Origin: Candidatus Kryptonium thompsonii
GTDB lineage: Bacteria > Bacteroidota > Ignavibacteria > Kryptoniales > Kryptoniaceae
Length of the DNA stretch: 64,000 nucleotides
Reading direction: 5' to 3'
Assembly (NCBI GenBank): GCA_001442925.1
Contig: LDXX01000007.1
Span: 1 to 64,000 of the forward strand
The position numbers and the translations under genes were made by a program. Each line of letters opens with the position of its first letter. Position 1 is the first letter of the stretch. The notes under the pieces were generated by a model. That model searched no databases, was not told the DNA's origin, and saw nothing but the letters and a program-made list of their open reading frames with translations. This document shows, piece after piece, positions 27,065 to 35,956 of the stretch.

Positions 27065-28570
27065 ATGATAAAGATGTTTAAATATTTTGTCTTTGTTTTT
27101 TTAATTTTTGAAACGCTAATTGCTGATGTTTTCAAGGTCAGGATAAACGATAAAGTTGAAGTAATTCCAGCTTTTTATGAGGCGAGGACACTTTACATTT
27201 CTTTGCCCGACTTTTTAAGACTTCTTGAAGTAGATTATACTTCTGACACATTAAATGGTTCATTTTTATTCCAAATTTCGGGTTACACTTTCAAGTTTAT
27301 ATCCGAGAATCCTTTTGTTGTTGTATCTTCGGGGGATGAGGTCAAAATTTGGCAATTTCCAGTTGAGGTAATTTCTGGCGCTGATAAAATTTTTGTTCCA
27401 GTTAAGTATTTTTCGGAAGTTTTCGGTCGCTATTTTCCGCATGATTTTGGATTTGATGAAAAGAATAATTTGATCGCTGTTTCAATTCCAAAGGCTGTAG
27501 AGATAAAGCGACCGAAATTTGATGTCTATGATGTGAAAGTTGAGAAAAGGACCAATGGATATCTTTTGCGAATTATGACTGCAAAGAAAATTACGGATTA
27601 TGAGGTTTGGCTTGGGAGAGATAATTGGTTTAACATAACAATTTCAAATGCAAGGGTTGATATTTCAGCTTTCAAAAATCTTTCTGCCCCTGATTTATTT
27701 GGCGGTGTTGAGGTTATACCGTATTCACAGTCCGTTCAAGTATCATTCAAATTGAAACCTAAAATAAAACATTACGAAGTAATAGCGGATAAAGAAAGCA
27801 CTGATATTTTGATATCACTTTATATAAATGAGGCAACTTCAAAGCTTGAAGATGTTAAGAAGAAATTTTTACTTGATGTTATTGTTGTCGATGCAGGTCA
27901 CGGGGGCAAGGATCCTGGTGCGATCGGAGTTTATGGCACTCGTGAAAAAGATATAACTCTTGCGGTTGCGAAAAAATTGAAATCTTTACTTGAATCGCTT
28001 GGTGTAAAAGTTGTGATGACAAGGGAGGAAGATGAGTTCATTGAGTTATACAAGCGTGGTCAAATTGCAAACTCAAATGGTGGGAAGCTCTTTATAAGTT
28101 TGCATTGTAATTCGATGCCCTATAAACCACACAATGCAAATGGGTTTGAGGTTTATATTTTAAGGCCTGGGAAAACTGAGGACGCCATAAGAATTGCAGA
28201 AAGAGAAAATGCGGTTATTAAACTTGAGGAAAATTATGAAGAGAGATACAAGCGCTTGACGGATGAAAGCTATATTTTAACCGCCATGGCGCATAATGTT
28301 TATGTTAAAAATAGTGAAAGATTTGCTGAGATTTTGAACAATGAAGCAAAGAAAGGCTTAGATATCAAAATAAATGGCGTAGATCAAGCTGGTTTTTATG
28401 TTCTTGTTGGTGCAACGATGCCAAGTGTTCTTATTGAAATGGGATATCTCTCAAATCCGGAGGAAGAAAGGTATCTTAGAGGGGGAACAAATCAATGGAA
28501 GATAGCTAGAACAATTTTCAATGCTGTTAAAAGATTTAAAGAGGAATATGAAACATCGATTGCAAATTAA
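27065..28570 (+). CDS. N-acetylmuramoyl-L-alanine amidase (Amidase_3)
   Basis: A 501-residue periplasmic cell-wall hydrolase that cuts the amide bond between muramic acid and the stem peptide. It has a signal peptide (about 1-17, ending TLIADVF) and an N-terminal region resembling the copper-amine-oxidase-N/AMIN substrate-binding folds (about 18-260). The zinc amidase domain starts near residue 270: VVDAGHGGKDPGA, TREKDITLAVAKKL, FISLHCNS and VLIEMGYLSNPEE, which supply the zinc ligands and catalytic Glu. The ATG at 27065 follows AAGGTG. It overlaps the next gene by 23 bases. Confidence 0.92.
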   Translation: MIKMFKYFVFVFLIFETLIADVFKVRINDKVEVIPAFYEARTLYISLPDFLRLLEVDYTSDTLNGSFLFQISGYTFKFISENPFVVVSSGDEVKIWQFPVEVISGADKIFVPVKYFSEVFGRYFPHDFGFDEKNNLIAVSIPKAVEIKRPKFDVYDVKVEKRTNGYLLRIMTAKKITDYEVWLGRDNWFNITISNARVDISAFKNLSAPDLFGGVEVIPYSQSVQVSFKLKPKIKHYEVIADKESTDILISLYINEATSKLEDVKKKFLLDVIVVDAGHGGKDPGAIGVYGTREKDITLAVAKKLKSLLESLGVKVVMTREEDEFIELYKRGQIANSNGGKLFISLHCNSMPYKPHNANGFEVYILRPGKTEDAIRIAERENAVIKLEENYEERYKRLTDESYILTAMAHNVYVKNSERFAEILNNEAKKGLDIKINGVDQAGFYVLVGATMPSVLIEMGYLSNPEEERYLRGGTNQWKIARTIFNAVKRFKEEYETSIAN

Positions 28571-29120
28571 ATTTTTTGTAGCTTTAGCTATTTTGCTTGT
28601 AAGTTCAAGCTCATTTGCTGATGTCAAAGAGGCTTTAAAGTTTGCTCGTGAAGGGATTGATAGAGCTGTTGAGATCGCTTCAAAAGTTAAGAAGAGAAAG
28701 TCATTTGATAGCAGAAATTATTATCCTGGTGAAAAAATTTTTTATAAGGTTTCTGTGAAAAGAGATACAACGGATGATTTGATAATAAAATCAACCGGAT
28801 TTTCCGGAATTGATGAGGCAACAATTGAAATTAAGCTCTCGAAGATAGAAAGGATTAAATTTCTTGAAGATGCGTTACTTTCGGCTTGGGGAATGCTCAA
28901 CAATAAAAATTTTATAAAGGCGGACAAGAAAACTGATAAAGTTGAGGTGAAAATTGGGAGCTACATGACTAATATAAGTGTAAAGTTTGAAGGTTCTGAG
29001 TATGCTGAAATTAAGGTTGCCAAAGTAAAAATTGTTGTTAAGAATCCAGATGAGGAATTTGAAACTGCGGTGATTCAAGCAATAAGAAGATACAGGGTTT
29101 CGGATGGAAGTTTCATTTAA
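28548..29120 (+). CDS. exported protein of unknown function
   Basis: A 190-residue protein with a signal peptide (about 1-22, ending SSSFADV). The start is the ATG at 28548 with GAGGA three bases upstream, inside the end of the amidase gene, so translation is likely coupled. The mature part is charged and lysine-rich, with beta strands such as IEIKLSKIERIKF and VKIVVKNPDEEFE. I do not recognise a family. Its coupling to the amidase suggests a role in the cell wall or periplasm (inference). Confidence 0.7.
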   Translation: MKHRLQIKFFVALAILLVSSSSFADVKEALKFAREGIDRAVEIASKVKKRKSFDSRNYYPGEKIFYKVSVKRDTTDDLIIKSTGFSGIDEATIEIKLSKIERIKFLEDALLSAWGMLNNKNFIKADKKTDKVEVKIGSYMTNISVKFEGSEYAEIKVAKVKIVVKNPDEEFETAVIQAIRRYRVSDGSFI

Positions 29121-29141
29121 AAATAAAGAATTGGGGAGAGA

Positions 29142-30365
29142 ATGAATACAATTGGAGTTGTAGGAGCAGGGAGAATGGGAAGCGGTATTGCACAAGTTAT
29201 GGCTCAAGCAGGCTATGATGTGATATTGTTTGATATTTCTAATGAAACATTGCAGAGAGCCCTTGAAAATATAAAACGCCATCTTCAGAGGGCGATTGAG
29301 CTTGGAACGATTAAGAAAGAACAATTGCGAAACATTTTAACAAAGATTCATCCTACTACGAAGTTAAAGCATTTTATGACCGCAGACATCGTTTTCGAAG
29401 CTGTGATTGAAGATCTTGATGTTAAACGCAAAATTTTTCAGGAGCTTGATGATAGGTGTGCTCCAACGACTATACTTGCGACCAATACATCTTCTCTGTC
29501 GGTTACAAAAATTGCATCAGCAACGGAGAATCCATACAGAGTTATAGGTACTCATTTTTTCAATCCGCCGTATGTTTTGAAGCTTGTTGAAGTTGTGAAG
29601 ACGCAGAATACATCTGATGAAGTTGTGGGGAAAACAGTTAAGTTTCTGAAGGATATAGGGCATTCGCCGGTGGTTGTTAAGGATTCGCCCGGCTTTATAG
29701 TTAACCGAATTTCAAGGCATTTTTATCTTGAGCCATTGCGTGCTTATGAAATTGGACTTGCTGATATAGAAGAGATAGATCAAGCCTTCAAACTTTTAGG
29801 GCTTGAGCTTGGACCATTTGAGGTGATCGATTATGTGGGGCTTGATGTGAATTATGTTGTTTCGAAATCAATTTATGAAAGATTTAATTATGAAGAAAGG
29901 TTTAGACCGGTTACTTTTCAAGCGTGGCTTGTTGAAGCAGGTTTGCTTGGGCGAAAGACAAATTCGGGATTTTATAATTATGTTGGGAAGGATAAGAAGG
30001 TGCAAGATTTTCTAAAGCGTGAAAAAATCAAGTATAAATTCAGCAAAAAGTTTTTGAATCTTGCTGACACGATATGCAAAAAAATTTTATCTCGGAAGGA
30101 TGAGTTAAACGAAACGCAAAAAGTTGTTCTTGCTTTAACCATTGCGATGATTGTTAACGAAGGATTTTACGCATTGATGGAAGATCTCGCAAGCAAAGAT
30201 GATATAAATCTTGCATTTCGACTTGTTAGGTTTCCTGCTGGACCATTTGAATTTGCCGAGCAGATTGGCTTGAGAAATATACTTAACTTTTTAAATCTTG
30301 CTCAAGTGGAGCTTATGTCCGGGAGATACAAACCAGCTTTACTTTTGGCAAGAAAATCAGAGTAA
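29142..30365 (+). CDS. 3-hydroxyacyl-CoA dehydrogenase with two C-terminal domains
   Basis: A 407-residue NAD-dependent enzyme oxidising 3-hydroxyacyl-CoA (or reducing acetoacetyl-CoA). The Rossmann motif is GVVGAGRMGSGIAQVMAQAG at residues 5-24. The catalytic His/Asn segment is THFFNPPYVLKLVEVV, and the first C-terminal domain contains SPGFIVNRI. Residues about 300-400 form a second 3HCDH C-terminal domain (VNEGFYALMEDLASKDDINLAF, FPAGPFEFAEQIGL). Short 3-hydroxybutyryl-CoA dehydrogenases have only one, at about 282 residues. GGGGAGAG precedes the ATG. A zinc dehydrogenase follows after three bases. Confidence 0.93.
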   Translation: MNTIGVVGAGRMGSGIAQVMAQAGYDVILFDISNETLQRALENIKRHLQRAIELGTIKKEQLRNILTKIHPTTKLKHFMTADIVFEAVIEDLDVKRKIFQELDDRCAPTTILATNTSSLSVTKIASATENPYRVIGTHFFNPPYVLKLVEVVKTQNTSDEVVGKTVKFLKDIGHSPVVVKDSPGFIVNRISRHFYLEPLRAYEIGLADIEEIDQAFKLLGLELGPFEVIDYVGLDVNYVVSKSIYERFNYEERFRPVTFQAWLVEAGLLGRKTNSGFYNYVGKDKKVQDFLKREKIKYKFSKKFLNLADTICKKILSRKDELNETQKVVLALTIAMIVNEGFYALMEDLASKDDINLAFRLVRFPAGPFEFAEQIGLRNILNFLNLAQVELMSGRYKPALLLARKSE

Positions 30366-30368
30366 AAA

Positions 30369-31394
30369 ATGTTAAGTGCGTTTTTAACTGATGTAAAGAA
30401 GATCGAAATAAGGGAAGTTGAAATTCCGGAACCGTTGGAAGGAGAGGTTGTTGTTAAGGTTAAATCTGCTCTCACATGTGGAACCGATTTAAAAATGTAT
30501 CTTAGAGGGCATCCGAAGTTTAAATTTCCGATGCTTTTTGGGCATGAATGTTCTGGTGTTGTATACAAGGTTGGAGCTGGCGTTAAAAATTTTAAGGAAG
30601 GTGATGAGGTTATGTTTGCAAATTCCGCTTCCTGTGGTGAATGCTATTATTGTAAAAGAGGTTTTGAGAATTTGTGTGTTAATCTGTTTGATGGTATCTT
30701 TTTGGGGGCATATTCAGAATTTGCAAAAGTTCCTGCGGGAATTGTTCGAAAAAATATGTTTATAAAGCCTAAAAATCTTTCCTTTACACAAGCATCTTTT
30801 CTTGAGCCTGTTTCATGTGTGATGAATGGAGTGAGAAACCTAAACATTCAAGAAGGCGATTCTGTTTTGATAATCGGCGATGGAACAATTGGTTTGTTAT
30901 TTACCCTTGTGATCAAAAAATTTTTTGATTTGCATCTCATCGTGGCTGGGAGGCATGCAGAGCGACTTAATCTTGCACTAAAGTTTGGGGCGGATGAAAT
31001 TGTAAATGTTGCTGAATTTGCCTTGGGAGATAGATTAAAAGAAATTACATCTGGGGTGGGACCAAATTTAGTAATTGAATGCACAGGTAAGCCAGATGTC
31101 TGGGAAAGGAGCGTTGATATAGTAGCAAAGGGTGGCAAGGTAATTTTGTTTGGTGGTGTACCTGCAGGAACAAAGGTAAAATTTGACGCAACAAAACTTC
31201 ATTATGATCAAATAACAGTTAAGGGAGTTTTTCATTTTACATCGAAAGATGTAAGATCAGCTTATGAATTTTTAAGTGATAATTCAGATAGGCTTGTTGA
31301 AATTATAACTGGAAAGTTCAAATTAACTCAACTTCCCGAGGCGTTTGAAAAACTTGCAAGTCGCAGTGGAATTAAATATGAAATCGAACCATAG
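30369..31394 (+). CDS. zinc-dependent medium-chain alcohol dehydrogenase
   Basis: A 341-residue MDR-family dehydrogenase. The catalytic zinc site is CGTDLKMYLRGH with GHECSGVV, and the structural zinc loop is CGECYYCKRGFENLC. The cofactor motif is VLIIGDGTIGLL in the Rossmann domain. The substrate could be a polyol, a threonine-like compound or a simple alcohol; I cannot choose. It is probably cotranscribed with the 3-hydroxyacyl-CoA dehydrogenase three bases upstream. Its last 23 bases overlap the convergent idi gene. Confidence 0.88.
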   Translation: MLSAFLTDVKKIEIREVEIPEPLEGEVVVKVKSALTCGTDLKMYLRGHPKFKFPMLFGHECSGVVYKVGAGVKNFKEGDEVMFANSASCGECYYCKRGFENLCVNLFDGIFLGAYSEFAKVPAGIVRKNMFIKPKNLSFTQASFLEPVSCVMNGVRNLNIQEGDSVLIIGDGTIGLLFTLVIKKFFDLHLIVAGRHAERLNLALKFGADEIVNVAEFALGDRLKEITSGVGPNLVIECTGKPDVWERSVDIVAKGGKVILFGGVPAGTKVKFDATKLHYDQITVKGVFHFTSKDVRSAYEFLSDNSDRLVEIITGKFKLTQLPEAFEKLASRSGIKYEIEP

Positions 31395-31926
31395 ATTTTT
31401 TCTGAATTTCCATCAGTTCCTTTGAGTAATGGTTTAAAATCAAGCGGAACCAGGGCGTGTAAAGTTCGGGATTTTGCTTTATATCCAATAATAAGAAGTC
31501 CAACTTAGCAAGCTTTATATCTGCGACTTCATCGGGGTTTGGTTCCATTTTGCCAGTGTAAAATCCAAAGAAAAGTGTATTAAACTCATGCTCAATTAAA
31601 TCTCCAACTTTGAGTTTGTATATTATCGTGCCAAATTTTTTGATTTTGCATTCAATTCCAAGTTCTTCTTTTAATCTTCTTATAGCTCCGAATTTAGATT
31701 TCTCCCCAGGTTTTGGGTGTCCACAACATGTATTGCTCCACAGCAGAGGTGAATGGTATTTATTTTCGGCACGTTTTTGAAGGATTAAATTTCCATTTGA
31801 ATCAAAAATGAAAACAGAAAAAGCTCGATGTAGTATGCCTTCACGATGTGCTTTCAATTTTTCTACTTCGCCAAGTTTGCGATTATATTTGTCAACAGCG
31901 ACAACGTATTCTCTCTTCATTTGCAT
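31372..31926 (-). CDS. idi: isopentenyl-diphosphate delta-isomerase, type I (Nudix)
   Basis: A 184-residue Nudix-fold isomerase interconverting isopentenyl and dimethylallyl diphosphate for isoprenoid (quinone, carotenoid, undecaprenol) synthesis. The metal and catalytic motifs are visible: HRAFSVFIFDSNGNLILQKR, the active-site cysteine in NTCCGHPKPGE, and the Nudix helix AIRRLKEELGIEC. The start is the ATG at 31926; a second ATG two codons on is equally possible. No Shine-Dalgarno is seen. It is a single-gene minus-strand unit, divergent from the next dehydrogenase. Confidence 0.93.
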   Translation of the reverse strand: MQMKREYVVAVDKYNRKLGEVEKLKAHREGILHRAFSVFIFDSNGNLILQKRAENKYHSPLLWSNTCCGHPKPGEKSKFGAIRRLKEELGIECKIKKFGTIIYKLKVGDLIEHEFNTLFFGFYTGKMEPNPDEVADIKLAKLDFLLLDIKQNPELYTPWFRLILNHYSKELMEIQKKSMVRFHI

Positions 31927-32001
31927 TTAAATTTTTTGAATTACGAACACCTTGTTGCTAAATTATTTAAAGTTTTAATTTTAACAAAATTTGTCAAGCC
32001 A

Positions 32002-33027
32002 ATGAAAGTTGCAAAATTGTATGATTTTGGAGATATAAGGATTGAGGAAATTCCAACACCAGAGATCGGAGACGATGAAATGCTTGTCAAGGTTAAAGCC
32101 TGTGGGATTTGCTCAAGTGATACGATGAAATGGTACATAAAAAAGAAGGCACCACTTGTGATAGGGCATGAGCTTGCAGGGGTAGTTGTCGAAGTTGGAA
32201 GCAAGGTTAATAAATTTAAACAAGGCGATAGAGTTTTCGTTCACCATCATGCACCTTGCATGGAATGTAGATATTGTAAGCGTGGAAATTATGTCATGTG
32301 CGATGTGTGGAGAAAGTCAAAGATAATCCCTGGGGGAATTGCTGAATATGTAAAAGTTCCCAATGTTAATTTGAGGAATGATACGTTGAAATTGCCCGAT
32401 GGTGTTTCTTTTGAGGATGGCGCCATCGTTGAGCCAGTTGCTTGTTCTGTTAAAGCATTTAAGAGAGCAGGTATAAGGGAAGGGGATTATATAGTTGTGC
32501 TTGGGCTTGGATTTATGGGTCAGGTGAATGTAAAACTTGCTAAGTTTTATGGTGCTGAAATTATCATCGGGGTTGATAAAGTAAAGTATAGATTAGAGAA
32601 GGCAATTGAAAACGGAGCCGATTATGTAATTGATTTTTCAAGTGAAAATGTCAAGGACAGGGTTTTGGAATTCACAAACGGTTATGGAGCGGATATTGTC
32701 ATAGTTGGTCCAGGAACGATTGAGGCAATTAAAATGGGTCTCGAGCTTGTCGCAAAAGGTGGAAAGTTGATTTTGTTTACGCCAACGCCTGATGATGCAA
32801 AACTTGAGATAAAACCGTATGAGATTTATTTCAACGAGATTTCAATAATCCCAAGTTATTCGGCAGGTCCTGATGATACGGCTGAAGCATTAAATTTGAT
32901 AAGTAAAGGTATAGTAAAAGCAGAAAATCTTGTCACGCATAGGTTCAAAATAGAGAATACACTTGATGCTTTTATGTTAACTGCGAATGCTGGTGAATCT
33001 TTAAAATGTATGATTGTTTTTGATTAA
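32002..33027 (+). CDS. zinc-dependent medium-chain dehydrogenase (second copy)
   Basis: A 341-residue MDR dehydrogenase related to the gene at 30369. The catalytic zinc region is CGICSSDTMKW and GHELAGVVVEVG, and the structural zinc loop is CMECRYCKRGNYVMC. The nucleotide-binding motif is VLGLGFMGQVNVKLA. The start is the ATG at 32002, since the longer open frame runs antisense through idi. The sorbitol/threonine dehydrogenase group is the closest by pattern; the substrate is unknown. It ends four bases inside the convergent lipoprotein gene. Confidence 0.88.
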   Translation: MKVAKLYDFGDIRIEEIPTPEIGDDEMLVKVKACGICSSDTMKWYIKKKAPLVIGHELAGVVVEVGSKVNKFKQGDRVFVHHHAPCMECRYCKRGNYVMCDVWRKSKIIPGGIAEYVKVPNVNLRNDTLKLPDGVSFEDGAIVEPVACSVKAFKRAGIREGDYIVVLGLGFMGQVNVKLAKFYGAEIIIGVDKVKYRLEKAIENGADYVIDFSSENVKDRVLEFTNGYGADIVIVGPGTIEAIKMGLELVAKGGKLILFTPTPDDAKLEIKPYEIYFNEISIIPSYSAGPDDTAEALNLISKGIVKAENLVTHRFKIENTLDAFMLTANAGESLKCMIVFD

Positions 33028-34649
33028 AATTTTATGTTTATGTTCTCGGTTGTCCATCTCGCTCTAACTTTTACCGTATCTGGATAAACGGTAAACTTCT
33101 CTGATGGGGCAAATGGAAAAACTTTGCCGTAATCGTAAGTTCCATTTCCGTTTGAATCGATAAATGCTTCAATCAAATATCTCCCCTGTGGAATTTGTTC
33201 AATTGTAAACTTTGAGTTGCATTTTGTTTTTGTTGTAAATTTTTTCCCAGTTGAAGTTTCAAACGCTGAAATTATAACGCTTGATATAGTATCTTCGCAG
33301 GTTACACTTCCTTCAATAGCTCCAAAAATTAGTGGGTTGATGGTTTTGAATGATAATTTTAATGTGTCCTTTTGAATGTTGTTGTTAAGATCACGAGCTT
33401 CAGAGATTTTAAGCGTGTAAAGCTCATCGGGTTTTAGTTCTGTCTCTGGTTCAATGATTAGCTCGTTTAAATTTTGTTTCGCTTTAACTTTTATTTCGTT
33501 TCCCGTTGAATCAAATAGCTGTATTTTAGGCTCCGAAAGTAGAACATCATCAAAGAAAAGTTTAATTTCTGGTTTTAGGTTTACATCATTTTCACCTTCA
33601 GCTGGAATTGAAAAAATTAATGTGGGTGCGGTTGTATCATCTGCAAATTCACCTGGAGGTTCATAGATATGTTCACCAAGTTCATTTCCAGCGAGGTCTG
33701 TTGTCTTTGAAAGAGCAAGTTGATATTTATTTCTTGTGTCAAGTTTTTCCAATAAAATCAAGATTATTTTACTGCTATCGGGATAAATTTGGGTTATCAG
33801 TGGAAGTGTTTCGGTTTCGTTTTTTTCGATTTTTATCGTTGCGTTTTCCGGATTTATTTTTTCTGAAAATTTTATAAGTATGTGCGAATTGTCGAGGACA
33901 TTCACCGATGAAACGAAAGGTTTGCTTGTGTCTTCAATTGTGGTTTTAAAAATTACATTCGTAGCAATTGGGTTTTTTGAGTTGATTACAATATCTTCCC
34001 AAAAGACGCCGTATTCATCTTCCCCAGGATCGTAAAGAAGGTTTTTAGTCTTATCATTTATTGCAAACAATCGATATTTGCCAAGTTTAATGAATTGAAA
34101 TTTGAAGGCGCCGTCTCTTCCAGCTTGGGTGGCGTAATCTGGTTTTGTGTGAAGTGGAGAAAGTGTGTCAGGGTTTAATTTGTCAATTAAGTAAGCGAAG
34201 ACCATGAAATTCCCTTTGTTTGAAAAAATTTTCCCTTCTATTGAGCCCGAATCGATTGCTGAGCCAGTTGAGAAAGCAAGTGTAAATGATTCCTTCATTT
34301 TGTTGCCAGCGTTTAAATCTTTAATTTCGGTTCCAAAAGTTATAACATAGGTTGTGCTATCTTTGAGTTTTTCTGGAAAAACAAGTTTTAATTTTCTTCC
34401 AGACCATTTGTATTGGATTTCACCTTGGATGTACGGAGAGATGTAAATAGCATCTTGAACAGAACGTTTATCAACATATTCGCTGAATTCAACTTCAACG
34501 TAATTACCTTTAAAGTTAACAGTTCCATTTTCGGGATAAGTTTTGACAATTTCAGGTGGGGTTGTGTCCAGTGGACCTCCAGAAGGTGGAACTTGGGTTG
34601 CGCATCCAATGATGATAAGAACGAAAATTAAGCAAGGTATTGTTCTCAT
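33024..34649 (-). CDS. Ig-like (SbsA/Big_5) lipoprotein
   Basis: A 541-residue lipoprotein. The lipobox IIIGC near residue 16 is followed by ATQVPPSGGPLDTTPPEIVKTYP. The first domain (about 28-130) is an SbsA-type Ig domain with VEVEFSEYVDKRSV and TTYVITFGTEIKDLN. A CNA-B-like carboxypeptidase-regulatory fold follows (about 135-225). More Ig-like units come next (for example APTLIFSIPAEGENDVNLKP), then a second CNA-B-like fold at the C-terminus. This arrangement is common in Bacteroidota cell-surface lipoproteins. No enzymatic motif is seen. Confidence 0.85.
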   Translation of the reverse strand: MRTIPCLIFVLIIIGCATQVPPSGGPLDTTPPEIVKTYPENGTVNFKGNYVEVEFSEYVDKRSVQDAIYISPYIQGEIQYKWSGRKLKLVFPEKLKDSTTYVITFGTEIKDLNAGNKMKESFTLAFSTGSAIDSGSIEGKIFSNKGNFMVFAYLIDKLNPDTLSPLHTKPDYATQAGRDGAFKFQFIKLGKYRLFAINDKTKNLLYDPGEDEYGVFWEDIVINSKNPIATNVIFKTTIEDTSKPFVSSVNVLDNSHILIKFSEKINPENATIKIEKNETETLPLITQIYPDSSKIILILLEKLDTRNKYQLALSKTTDLAGNELGEHIYEPPGEFADDTTAPTLIFSIPAEGENDVNLKPEIKLFFDDVLLSEPKIQLFDSTGNEIKVKAKQNLNELIIEPETELKPDELYTLKISEARDLNNNIQKDTLKLSFKTINPLIFGAIEGSVTCEDTISSVIISAFETSTGKKFTTKTKCNSKFTIEQIPQGRYLIEAFIDSNGNGTYDYGKVFPFAPSEKFTVYPDTVKVRARWTTENINIKF

Positions 34650-34734
34650 TTTGTAAGGTTAGATTTCGTTAGACTTTTGAAAATTTAAAAAATCTTTTTA
34701 AAATGAAAAAAGCAAAAAAGTAGAACTTTGAGCG

Positions 34735-35085
34735 ATGAAAATTCAATTTCTTTACTTTTCCGATTGTCCAAATCATAAGAAGGCGAGGGAGAATTTGTTG
34801 GAAGCGATAGAAAAGGCAAGGATAAAAGACTATCATATCGAGGAAATTGAGATAAAAACTGAGGAAGAGGCTTTAAAATATAAATTTCCTGGGTCTCCAA
34901 CAATAAGAGTTAATGGTGTTGATGTTGATCCATCTTATATGGATAGTGGAAATTACGGTATGACGTGTCGGATTTACAAAATTAATGGTCAATTTTATGG
35001 TGCGCCAACCGTTGAGATGATAAAGGAAGCTCTTGAGGACGCAAGTTTTTATGAAGGTATAAAAGAGGTTGGCGGATGTTGTTAA
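34735..35085 (+). CDS. thioredoxin-fold protein with CPNH motif
   Basis: A 116-residue cytoplasmic protein with a thioredoxin-like pattern: beta strand QFLYFSDCPNHKKARENLLE, then FPGSPTIRVNGVDVDP and GMTCRIYKINGQFYGAPT. The active site is C-P-N-H in place of CxxC, and another Cys lies in GMTC; the tail ends GGCC. Proteins of this type are often found beside mercury or arsenic genes, though none are seen here. It starts a plus-strand group with the methyltransferase (19 bases on). The function is unknown; a thiol or metal role is likely. Confidence 0.75.
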   Translation: MKIQFLYFSDCPNHKKARENLLEAIEKARIKDYHIEEIEIKTEEEALKYKFPGSPTIRVNGVDVDPSYMDSGNYGMTCRIYKINGQFYGAPTVEMIKEALEDASFYEGIKEVGGCC

Positions 35086-35104
35086 AATAATTTAAGATTG
35101 AAGC

Positions 35105-35938
35105 TTGCCTGAGAACGGTAAATTTGAAACATATGGTAAAGTTAAATCTGCTTCTGATTTTTACGATGAGCTTTCGGAAGATTATATGGATATGATTGAG
35201 TTTTCGTCCAAGGTTGAAAGCGAAAGTGAAATTTTCAAAACCATCGTTAGTGAATATAAAATTACCCGATGTCTTGATGCTGGTTGTGGGGTTGGGCTTC
35301 ATTCAATAATTCTTTCAAAGCTCGGTGTTGAAGTTCTTGGGATAGATATTTCCGCATCTATGATCGAAAAGGCGAGGGAACTTGCCCAAAGATTTGGGGT
35401 ATCAGCGGAGTTTGAGGTTCTTGATTTTTCTTTGATAAAGGAAAAGTATAAAGAAAAATTTGAACTTGTTTTGTGCATCGGGAATACGCTCCCCCATTTG
35501 ATCAATGAAAAAGATTTGTTAATTGCTTTGCGAAATTTTTATAACGCTTTGGTGCCGAATGGAATTTTGATTGCTCAAATTTTGAACTATGATAAAATTA
35601 TGGAAAATGAAGAAAGGATAGTGAATGTTCGTGAGACTCCCGAAAGAATTTTTGTCCGTTTTTATGATTTTGAACCTACGATAGTTGGCTCCCCGAGCTT
35701 AAAAGTTTTTGAGATAAGAAAAGATTTTTTGAAGTTTAATGTTTTAATAGTTGATAAGACAAAAAATTACTCCCATAAGCTTATAACCACAAGAATTAAG
35801 CCGATAAAAAGTGAGGATCTATGTAGGAAACTTCGCATGGTCGGATTTAAGGAGATTGAAATTTTTGGAGATTTTTTAAAAAGAGAGTTTAAAGCTAATG
35901 AATCAAAAAATATTGTTGTGTTTGCACGGAAAACTTAA
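35105..35938 (+). CDS. class I SAM-dependent methyltransferase
   Basis: A 277-residue methyltransferase. The SAM-binding motif I is CLDAGCGVGLHSIIL, motif II is VLGIDISASMIEKARE, and post-motif segments LCIGNTLPHLIN and NALVPNGILIAQI follow. The region before motif I (SDFYDELSEDYMDMI) is typical of the family and supports the TTG start at 35105; the first ATG, at 35188, would cut it. The substrate is unknown. It lies between the thioredoxin-like protein and the YwiC-like gene. Confidence 0.85.
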   Translation: MPENGKFETYGKVKSASDFYDELSEDYMDMIEFSSKVESESEIFKTIVSEYKITRCLDAGCGVGLHSIILSKLGVEVLGIDISASMIEKARELAQRFGVSAEFEVLDFSLIKEKYKEKFELVLCIGNTLPHLINEKDLLIALRNFYNALVPNGILIAQILNYDKIMENEERIVNVRETPERIFVRFYDFEPTIVGSPSLKVFEIRKDFLKFNVLIVDKTKNYSHKLITTRIKPIKSEDLCRKLRMVGFKEIEIFGDFLKREFKANESKNIVVFARKT

Positions 35939-35956
35939 AAAAATTAAGATGGTTCT

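Noticed and set aside
31846-32001. Longer N-terminus for the zinc dehydrogenase
   Set aside because: The extension is antisense to idi and to its promoter region, and the family N-terminus begins at the ATG at 32002.
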